Notes under the pieces: generated by a model
Told to the model about the DNA's origin: nothing
Databases searched by the model: none
Seen by the model: only the letters and a program-made list of their open reading frames with translations
Assembly (NCBI GenBank): GCA_027619145.1
Contig: JAQCGA010000343.1
Span: 1-5,126, forward strand
Direction: 5' to 3'
From: a bacterium
GTDB taxonomy: Bacteria > Latescibacterota > UBA2968 > GCA-2709665
Length of the DNA: 5,126 nt
Part shown: piece after piece, positions 1 to 5,126 of the stretch
Numbering within the stretch: the stretch's first letter is position 1
Layout of the letters: every line of letters starts with the position of its first letter
Position numbers and translations under genes: made by a program

Positions 1-8
1 TGAAGGCC

Positions 9-30
9 GGGCAGGCACAGGGCCCTGCCC
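9..30. repeat. short GC-rich inverted repeat (hairpin), probable dispersed intergenic element
   Basis: GGGCAGG at 9-15 pairs perfectly with CCTGCCC at 24-30 across an 8-base loop, and the palindrome is followed by CCTACC. The form 'GGGCAGGCACAGGGCCTGCCCCTACC' resembles short palindromic elements I recall from the intergenic regions of many environmental bacterial genomes, so I read it as a small repeat rather than a gene-specific site. No T-run follows the stem, so it is a poor intrinsic terminator. The left side may extend past the window edge. The hairpin is directly visible; its dispersed nature is recalled, not tested. Confidence 0.55.
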
Positions 31-62
31 CTACCGAAACACCCGAAAACACCACCGTTTCA

Positions 63-86
63 CCTTTGCGTCTTTGCGCCTTTGCG
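63..86. repeat. three tandem 8-base units (C/T)CTTTGCG
   Basis: CCTTTGCG (63-70), TCTTTGCG (71-78) and CCTTTGCG (79-86) lie head to tail and are followed by TGAC. The units differ only in their first base. The string 'CTTTGCGTCTTTGCGCCTTTGCGTG' is reminiscent of an intergenic repeat found across several bacterial phyla with no settled function. It ends about 30 bases before the first start codon, so it lies in the probable 5' leader or promoter region of the operon. I see no convincing -35/-10 pair here. Confidence 0.6.
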
Positions 87-101
87 TGACACATTGTCTT
101 T

Positions 102-108
102 AAAGGAG
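102..108 (+). promoter_or_regulatory. Shine-Dalgarno for the ceramidase-like gene, within a possible weak hairpin
   Basis: AAAGGAG ends 7 bases before the ATG at 116 and fixes that start. It lies inside GTCTTTAAAGGAGAC (96-110), which can fold as GTCT/AGAC plus two G-T pairs around AAA. That could partly mask the ribosome site, although a stem this small is weak. Confidence 0.7.
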
Positions 109-115
109 ACCTCAA

Positions 116-1444
116 ATGCCCACAGCAAAAGCCAGCTGGGCCACCATCGAGACCACCCCGCCCCTGGGCCTTCCCATGGGCGGCCGAGGCCCCCGCTTCA
201 CACCCGGCGCCTCCGTCCTGGACCCGTTATTCGCCCAGGCCCTTATCCTGGAAGATGCACAAAAAAAACGCACCCTCTGGATCTCCGTGGACGTCGTTAC
301 CATGGCCCACGATTTCACGGACCTGCTCCGCTACGACCTCTCTGCGCTTACCACCATCCCCATGGATGCCATCGTCATCAATTTTTCACACACACACAGC
401 GGCCCCATGCTCGGATACGAAGGGTACTCCACCCTCGTCCCCAAACCCACCGAACTCCATGCCTACGAAAGCGACCTTCGTCGCCGCATCCTCCGGATCG
501 CCCTGGAAGCAATGGGCAACCTCAAGCCCGTAACCGTGACCCTCCACCGGGGCACCTCTGAAGTAGGCATCAACCGCCGCAGAAAATCGAAATCTGGCGA
601 AATGGGTATGGGTCCAAACCCCGAAGGTTCCTGCAACCCGGACCTCTGGGTCCTGGACCTCTCTGGAGAAAACGGCCGGTGCGTCGTATTCAACTACGGC
701 TGCCACCCCGTCATCGTCTATGGATATGCCTGGGACGGAATCTCCGCAGACTACCCCGGCGTATGCCGAAATCGTCTCAAAGAAAAGCTGGGAGCCAATA
801 CGCACTGCCAGTTCATCCAGGGCCTGGCTGGCAACGTACGCCCACGCGTCCTGGCCGACATGGAAGCTGGAAAATTCCGCAAGCCCAAACCGGAAGATCC
901 AATTGCAGCTGGCACACAACTTTCAAACGATGTCATCCGCGCCCTGAACAATACGGGTGAAACACTCACCCTGAACCTGGCCGCTGCAACCGGCCGATTC
1001 CTGGCTCCCCGGGATCAGGCAAAAATACCGCCACTCGATCACTGGCAATCCCTCTGTAGCGTAGATGACGAACTCAGCCGTAACCTGGGAGAATACTGGA
1101 CACATCGTATAAAAAGTGGTATACCTCCGGTCCGCACCGTCCCCTGGTATGCAGGCCTCATTCGGCTTACGCCCGAACATAGAATCGCCTGGATCGCAGG
1201 CGAAGTGCTCGCCGAGTGGCTCGGCCACCTTCGCACCTGGCTCAACGACGAAAACCTCATCGCCTGGGGGTACTGCCAGGACGGGCGCGGATATTTACCT
1301 ACAGATGAACTGATCCCACAAGGCGGATACGAGGTCGATCGCTCCAGCAACTACAGCACCATTGGCCCCGGCCCATTTGAACCCCGTCTCAACGAAGCAG
1401 TGAGAGACGTCTTCCTCTCTCTCGCAAAACAGATTGCAGTCTGA
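116..1444 (+). CDS. neutral/alkaline ceramidase N-terminal-domain family protein (putative zinc amidohydrolase)
   Basis: This 442-residue protein belongs to the neutral/alkaline non-lysosomal ceramidase family (N-terminal catalytic domain), whose classical members are zinc hydrolases that cleave the amide bond of ceramide. The zinc-site motifs appear in family order: NFSHTHSGPM (89-98, with H92 and H94), NYGCHP (193-198, H197), ISADYPG (209-215), GEVLAEW (362-368, E363) and GRGYLPTDE (390-398, Y393) followed by QGGYE (402-406). These match the His, His, Glu and Tyr zinc ligands known for the Pseudomonas enzyme. The segment equivalent to GDVSPN, which carries the nucleophilic serine in true ceramidases, reads GNVRPR (239-244), so the serine is replaced by Arg242. 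Classical enzymes are about 650-750 residues, secreted, and have a C-terminal Ig-like domain; this one lacks both signal peptide and that domain, so it is probably cytoplasmic. Family assignment is firm. Ceramide as substrate is doubtful, and another amide or ester of a sugar or cyclitol is possible. It is the first gene of the apparent operon. Confidence 0.88.
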   Translation: MPTAKASWATIETTPPLGLPMGGRGPRFTPGASVLDPLFAQALILEDAQKKRTLWISVDVVTMAHDFTDLLRYDLSALTTIPMDAIVINFSHTHSGPMLGYEGYSTLVPKPTELHAYESDLRRRILRIALEAMGNLKPVTVTLHRGTSEVGINRRRKSKSGEMGMGPNPEGSCNPDLWVLDLSGENGRCVVFNYGCHPVIVYGYAWDGISADYPGVCRNRLKEKLGANTHCQFIQGLAGNVRPRVLADMEAGKFRKPKPEDPIAAGTQLSNDVIRALNNTGETLTLNLAAATGRFLAPRDQAKIPPLDHWQSLCSVDDELSRNLGEYWTHRIKSGIPPVRTVPWYAGLIRLTPEHRIAWIAGEVLAEWLGHLRTWLNDENLIAWGYCQDGRGYLPTDELIPQGGYEVDRSSNYSTIGPGPFEPRLNEAVRDVFLSLAKQIAV

Positions 1445-1491
1445 CAACCTTCGCCCGCATACCGTTACCCAAACCCCGAAGGAGTCTCTTC

Positions 1492-3717
1492 ATGCCCGAG
1501 CGTCCGACCCCGGCTTACCCTCAAAACTATACCCCCTCGGACCTGGACATTCACCTGGACATGTTTTTTGTAGACCGCAGCGGTACCGAGTTTCGTCCAC
1601 CAGACATGCGGCTACCTGCTGGGGTAGCAGGCACCTGGACCTTACGCTTTGAAAACCGGGGTGAAACGCTCCAACCCGGTGCAGTCATCACCCTGGTACG
1701 CTTCAACTACCAGATTGCGTTCGGCCTGCAAACAGAAGATTCGCACAGACGTGACTACTGTACTTTTAAAAACGAGAGTGCCGCAACGATCAGCCTTGCC
1801 GCCTGGCGAGATTCCGTAAACCTCATCAGCCTGCACGTGGAAGCCGGTGAATTCAAACCCGGAGACGCCTGTACCGTAACCGTAGGCGACAGCAGCGGGG
1901 GCGGCGCGGGTTCGGAAACCTTCTGGTCCACCACCGACGGCACCTTCCTCGTTGCTGTAGATCCAGACGGCAGTGGAAATTTCAAAGGCACAAAAAACAA
2001 CCCGTACGAATTCACAGTGATCCCCGGAACAAAACCAGATCTCCTCCGATTGCTCGGTCCTTCCGTGGCAAAAATCGGCGATCCTTTCGCCCTCCACCTG
2101 GGTGTCTTCGATCTAAACCGGAACCTCGTAGAGACCTTCACTGGAACCGTCGTCTTCAACATCCCAGATGGCCTCACAGGCCTACCCAATACGTACCGCT
2201 TCACCTCCAAAGATGCCGGTCTCAAAATCTTCGAGGACATCTCCATCACCCACCCGGGCATCTACCGTATCGGCCTGCATGTCCAGGAATCCGACAAACA
2301 ATTCCTCAGCAATCCCACTGTCGCCTCCAATCAGCCCAAAGCCTCCATCTACTGGGGAGATGTACATGCCCACGGCTGGGGCGACTCCACCATGCACCTG
2401 ATGCACGTCCGCACAGAAAAACTGGACCCGCTTTCTCGCCATCTCCAGGGAAAACAGATCGGCCGCTTCGACTTCGCCTGCCCCGCATCCATGTCCATGG
2501 ACCCGGACAAACGCGAAGAAACCTGGGAACCCTATCGCGAGGCCTGCGAACAGCTGGACGAACCCGGCACCTACGTCCCTTTCCTCGCCTACGAAGCGCA
2601 CCCCAGAGCCGGAGATCGCCAAATCTTCTTCAAGAACTACAAAAACGAACCTCTTCCCCCCAGCATGCGCCTCCCAATGGAAGAAGTGGACACACTCTAC
2701 GGAGAACGGGAGGATGCCATCCTTCAAGTCCACATCGGCGGAGCCCCACCCCTCTGGGATCAGTACAAACCTGCCCGGGAACGCTTCCTGGAAGTCTGCT
2801 CCGGTTTCGGTTGCGCGGAGTGGCTACTCCAGCACGCACTCCGCCTGGGGTATCGCCCCGGCGTCTGCGCCGCATCGGACCTGCACCTGGGCCTCATGGG
2901 TGGCCCCAGAGCCGTAGAGCCGTTCCGCGGACGCTTTGGTCAAAAATACCCAATGAACCATCGAGACTCTGCCTACGGCACGGGTCCCGTCACCGCCATC
3001 GTTGCCCCCCAATTGCACCGGGATGCCCTCTGGAACAGCATCGAAACCCGAAACACCTATGCCACCAGCGGCGCCCGTATCTACCTCAACGTTACAGGAA
3101 ACGGATCCCCCGCTGGTTCGGACATCCACCTGGACGACACGTTCACACTTTCGATCACCTGCCACGGCTGTGCCCCCATCGAACGCATCGAACTCATCGC
3201 TGGCGAACACTGTGTCAAAACCTTTAAACCTGGAGATCTCGACTTTCAGGAAACCGTCTCCTTCCAACCCAACGAACTCCCGGGTACATGGCTTTACCTC
3301 CGTGTCTCTCAAACTGACGGCGAATACGCGTGGTCTTCTCCCCTCTACCTGCACCACAGAGGCCCGCTTCCCATACCCGGCAACCTCCCTACCTGGAACG
3401 CACAGGAACCCCTGGACCTCGCCGCACTGAACAACGCAGATGCTGCCCGGTACCTGCCCGACCTGCAGGCCTACCTCAATCTGGAAGAAGACCCGGACCG
3501 CTTCCAAGACCTCACACCCATTGGACTGCTCGATCTGTCCATGGGCCGCTGCGCCCTATTTTATTGTTACTGGAGCACCAGCCGCTACCCAATGTCCATC
3601 CGCTGGTTTTACGAATTCGACATCCCCCGAATCCGCTACGACCTGGGCTGGAGAGACTACGGTGCCTTCGACGAAAACAACCTTGGCCCTCAACTGATGG
3701 CTCAGTACAACAAATAA
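1492..3717 (+). CDS. DUF3604/PHP-like multidomain protein (putative metal-dependent hydrolase)
   Basis: This 741-residue protein starts at an ATG 7 bases after GAAGGAG (1478-1484), 47 bases past the previous stop. It has no signal peptide. By eye it has an N-terminal beta-sandwich (about 17-178, with the GDSSGGGAGS loop at 132-141), a second beta-sandwich (about 183-283), and a PHP-like catalytic core (about 284-530). A further beta domain (about 530-622) ends in AWSSPLYL, where DUF3604 proteins usually stop, and is followed by an extension of about 116 residues (626-741). Core motifs typical of DUF3604 are YWGDVHAHG (287-295, H292/H294), FLAYEAHP (364-371, E368), QVHIGG (412-417, H414), LEVCSGFGCAEW (433-444), AASDLHLG (460-467, D463/H465) and ETRNTYATSGAR (518-529). 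The second PHP motif, normally TDH, reads PAS (331-333). The PHP superfamily includes phosphoesterases and other metal hydrolases, but DUF3604 itself has no agreed reaction. Its operon position suggests work on the same compound as the ceramidase-like protein. Family is confident; function is unknown. Confidence 0.85.
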   Translation: MPERPTPAYPQNYTPSDLDIHLDMFFVDRSGTEFRPPDMRLPAGVAGTWTLRFENRGETLQPGAVITLVRFNYQIAFGLQTEDSHRRDYCTFKNESAATISLAAWRDSVNLISLHVEAGEFKPGDACTVTVGDSSGGGAGSETFWSTTDGTFLVAVDPDGSGNFKGTKNNPYEFTVIPGTKPDLLRLLGPSVAKIGDPFALHLGVFDLNRNLVETFTGTVVFNIPDGLTGLPNTYRFTSKDAGLKIFEDISITHPGIYRIGLHVQESDKQFLSNPTVASNQPKASIYWGDVHAHGWGDSTMHLMHVRTEKLDPLSRHLQGKQIGRFDFACPASMSMDPDKREETWEPYREACEQLDEPGTYVPFLAYEAHPRAGDRQIFFKNYKNEPLPPSMRLPMEEVDTLYGEREDAILQVHIGGAPPLWDQYKPARERFLEVCSGFGCAEWLLQHALRLGYRPGVCAASDLHLGLMGGPRAVEPFRGRFGQKYPMNHRDSAYGTGPVTAIVAPQLHRDALWNSIETRNTYATSGARIYLNVTGNGSPAGSDIHLDDTFTLSITCHGCAPIERIELIAGEHCVKTFKPGDLDFQETVSFQPNELPGTWLYLRVSQTDGEYAWSSPLYLHHRGPLPIPGNLPTWNAQEPLDLAALNNADAARYLPDLQAYLNLEEDPDRFQDLTPIGLLDLSMGRCALFYCYWSTSRYPMSIRWFYEFDIPRIRYDLGWRDYGAFDENNLGPQLMAQYNK

Positions 3718-3752
3718 TCAAAATCCTTGTGATGGGATAGAGGAGGCGAATC

Positions 3753-4838
3753 ATGAAACCCAAACAAATTCGAATCGGTGTCATCGGCGTTGGGGCCATT
3801 GGCCCGTCACACGTCTTTTCTATCAAACAGGTAGATGGATGTCAACTGGGCGCCGTGTGCGACATCCGGCCCGAAGCCGCAAAAAAACTCGCAGACGAAA
3901 ACGGAGTACCGCACTTTGGAAGCGTAAAAGACATGCTCGCAGCCGACGTAATCGATGCGGTCACCATCTCTACCCCCAGCGGCTTCCACCTGGATGCCGC
4001 CCTGGAATCGGTTGAAGGCGGCAAACACGCCCTGGTAGAAAAGCCTCTAGAAATTACGACGGATCGCATCGACCAGATTATCACCGCCAAAGAAAAACAG
4101 GGCGTTACTGTAGGCTGTGTACACCAGTCTCGATTCCGTCCCGTTGTGCTCAAATTAAAAAAACTCTTCGAAAACGGTCTGCTGGGCGATATCTACTCCG
4201 GTAGCGTCTATATCAAACGGTACCGCACCCAGGAGTACTACGACTCTGGCGGATGGCGCGGCACCTGGAAAGTGGATGGCGGTGGCTGTCTGATGAACCA
4301 GGGCATTCACGACGTAGACCTCTTTCGATGGTTCCTGGGAGACGTGGAACAAGTCATTGCGATGACAGACAATGTGGGACGCAATGTTGAAGTAGAAACC
4401 CTGGCCCTGGCCCTGGTCAAGTTCGCAAGCGGAGCCAAAGGCGTCGTAGAAGGCTCCACGGTTGCCTACCCCGAACTCCCAACCTACCTGGAAATTTTCG
4501 GATCCCGCGGCACCGTCACCTTCTCGGCCAACAAGTTGATGCGCATGGACATCATCGACCCGACAGACGAAGAGACCGCTGCACGAGATGAACTCCTCGC
4601 CCTCACAAAAACCCACGAAGAAGAAAGAGCACGGAACGCAAAAAAATCAGTAGCCGGAACGGCTGTGCCCTCTTTAGACATGGGCCATACGCCTGTCATT
4701 ACAGATTTTGTAGAAGCCATCCAGGCCGGCCGTGAGCCTTTCGTAAGCGTACACGAAGCTCGAAATGCAGTAGAACTCATTACCGCCATTTACGAATCCG
4801 GCCGCAACAACAGCAAACCGGTCCGTCTGAAAAGCTGA
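3753..4838 (+). CDS. Gfo/Idh/MocA family NAD(P)-dependent oxidoreductase
   Basis: This 361-residue protein is of normal family length, with a strong AGAGGAGG ribosome site (3739-3746) 6 bases before its ATG. The N-terminal Rossmann fold shows GVGAIG (12-17) and an acidic residue at the end of beta-2 (D37 in AVCDIRPE), which favours NAD(H) over NADP(H). EKPLE (96-100) carries the conserved catalytic Lys97. The C-terminal domain has WRGTWK (168-173), GGG (176-178) and NQGIHDVDLFRW (182-193) with the conserved catalytic His186. Members oxidise or reduce a hydroxyl or keto group on sugars, inositols or nucleotide sugars. The WRGTWK-DGGG-MNQGIH stretch resembles WlbA/WbpB-type UDP-sugar 3-dehydrogenases and related inositol-type enzymes. 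The partner downstream is a DegT-type aminotransferase, consistent with an oxidise-then-transaminate pair. It is cytoplasmic, with no signal peptide. The fold and reaction class are firm; the substrate is not determined. Confidence 0.93.
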   Translation: MKPKQIRIGVIGVGAIGPSHVFSIKQVDGCQLGAVCDIRPEAAKKLADENGVPHFGSVKDMLAADVIDAVTISTPSGFHLDAALESVEGGKHALVEKPLEITTDRIDQIITAKEKQGVTVGCVHQSRFRPVVLKLKKLFENGLLGDIYSGSVYIKRYRTQEYYDSGGWRGTWKVDGGGCLMNQGIHDVDLFRWFLGDVEQVIAMTDNVGRNVEVETLALALVKFASGAKGVVEGSTVAYPELPTYLEIFGSRGTVTFSANKLMRMDIIDPTDEETAARDELLALTKTHEEERARNAKKSVAGTAVPSLDMGHTPVITDFVEAIQAGREPFVSVHEARNAVELITAIYESGRNNSKPVRLKS

Positions 4839-4853
4839 CCGAATCTCAACATC

Positions 4854-4858
4854 AGGAG
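4854..4858 (+). promoter_or_regulatory. Shine-Dalgarno that decides the start of the DegT-type gene
   Basis: AGGAG lies 7 bases before the ATG at 4866, in a 27-base spacer after the oxidoreductase stop. It supports ATG 4866 as the start of the truncated aminotransferase and indicates translation as part of the same message. Confidence 0.75.
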
Positions 4859-4865
4859 CATCTCT

Positions 4866-5126
4866 ATGCTTGCGATTGATGGTGGAGAAAAAATCCGAAA
4901 AACACCGTATCCCACCCGCAGCTTGCTGGCAGAAGAAGAAAAACAGGCCGTAGCCGATCTCTTCGACCGCGCAATAGAAACCGGCGACGCTTTCGGGTAC
5001 GGCGGTCCAGAAGAACAGGCGTACGAAACAGAATTCGCAGACTTCCAGGGAGGTGGCTACGCAGACCTCGTCAACTCCGGCACATCGGCCCTCTATGCCG
5101 CCCTCGGTGCCCTGGAACTGGAGCCT
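4866..5126 (+). CDS. DegT/DnrJ/EryC1/StrS family PLP-dependent aminotransferase, N-terminal part (cut by window end)
   Basis: The reading frame is open from ATG 4866 to the last base, giving the first 87 residues of what is normally a protein of about 370-430 residues. It begins MLAIDGGEKIRKTPYP, a typical opening of this family. It then shows FGYGGPEEQAYETEFADF (43-60), matching the substrate-side segment, and VNSGTSALYAALGAL (69-83), the conserved NSGT(S/A)AL loop that helps bind the phosphate of PLP. The Schiff-base lysine and the rest of the active site lie beyond the window. Family members transfer an amino group, usually from glutamate or glutamine, to a keto-sugar or keto-cyclitol. The upstream dehydrogenase could supply that ketone, as in WbpB/WbpE-type or scyllo-inosose routes. 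Some family members act as regulators or dehydratases instead, so the activity depends on the missing part. Partial at the 3' end only; I see no sign of a break. Confidence 0.9.
   Translation, partial: MLAIDGGEKIRKTPYPTRSLLAEEEKQAVADLFDRAIETGDAFGYGGPEEQAYETEFADFQGGGYADLVNSGTSALYAALGALELEP

Larger units (their letters stand above)
116..5126 (+). other. apparent four-gene operon (continues past the window)
   Basis: Four co-directional genes have spacers of 47, 35 and 27 bases, each mostly occupied by a Shine-Dalgarno sequence. None of the spacers contains a GC-rich stem followed by T residues, so a single message is likely. The promoter probably lies in or before bases 1-100, and the 3' end is outside the window. 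Co-transcription is inferred from spacing and orientation only. Confidence 0.75.

Noticed and set aside
9..30. intrinsic terminator of an upstream gene
   Set aside because: The stem is GC-rich but is followed by CCTACC rather than a run of T, so a terminator reading is not supported.
366..410. CACACACACA microsatellite
   Set aside because: It encodes the conserved SHTHS zinc motif of the ceramidase family, so the repeat follows from the protein sequence.
82..561. 159-codon + strand frame starting in the leader repeats
   Set aside because: It is out of frame with the conserved protein. Its Pro/His/Arg-rich translation is typical of a shifted reading of this codon usage, and it lacks a ribosome site.
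386..919. 177-codon open frame on the - strand within the ceramidase-like gene
   Set aside because: Same shadow effect: no recognisable domain, and it overlaps conserved motif-bearing codons of the real gene.
2824..3507. 227-codon open frame on the - strand inside the DUF3604-like gene
   Set aside because: It is fully antisense to a gene with recognisable motifs. C-ending codon bias on the + strand removes stops from the opposite strand, and the translation shows no family motif.
3330..3740. 136-codon + strand frame across the end of the DUF3604-like gene
   Set aside because: Pro/Arg-rich shifted-frame translation without motifs. The in-frame protein continues normally to its stop at 3717, so there is no sign of a frameshift.
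4399..4416. three perfect tandem copies of CCCTGG
   Set aside because: They lie within coding sequence and encode part of a normal Leu-Ala-Leu-Ala-Leu strand of the oxidoreductase. This is explained by codon preference.

Overview
The window holds four complete or partial genes, all on the + strand and in close succession. The spacers are 47, 35 and 27 bases, each gene has a clear Shine-Dalgarno sequence, and no terminator-like hairpin separates them, so they look like one transcription unit. The DNA is moderately GC-rich with strong use of C-ending codons (CTC, ATC, ACC, CCC). That codon bias leaves long open frames on the opposite strand and in other frames, which I treat as shadows. The unit continues beyond the right edge.

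Layout. Bases 1-115 are a leader with a short GC-rich hairpin element and three tandem copies of an 8-base word (C/T)CTTTGCG; both look like dispersed intergenic repeats. Bases 116-1444 encode a short, signal-less member of the neutral/alkaline ceramidase N-terminal-domain family. Bases 1492-3717 encode a 741-residue multidomain DUF3604/PHP-like putative metallohydrolase. Bases 3753-4838 encode a Gfo/Idh/MocA NAD(P)-dependent oxidoreductase. Bases 4866-5126 are the start of a DegT/DnrJ/EryC1/StrS PLP-dependent sugar aminotransferase, cut off by the window edge.

How they may work together (inference). Two putative metal-dependent hydrolases, neither with an export signal, sit next to a sugar/cyclitol-type dehydrogenase and a keto-sugar aminotransferase. 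The last two form a pair that oxidises a hydroxyl to a ketone and then transaminates it (or the reverse), as in WbpB/WbpE-type amino-sugar formation or scyllo-inosose amination. The hydrolases could release or process an amide- or ester-linked sugar or cyclitol compound. The substrate cannot be read from the sequence.

Organism. This mix of families (short ceramidase-like proteins, DUF3604, Gfo/Idh/MocA, DegT) is typical of genomes from uncultured environmental bacteria such as Latescibacterota, Poribacteria, Planctomycetota and relatives. This is a weak inference from gene content; there is no rRNA or other marker here. The most noteworthy points are replaced catalytic motifs in both hydrolases: GDVSPN to GNVRPR in the ceramidase-like protein, and loss of the PHP 'TDH' motif in the DUF3604-like protein. 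The latter also carries an unassigned C-terminal extension of about 116 residues.
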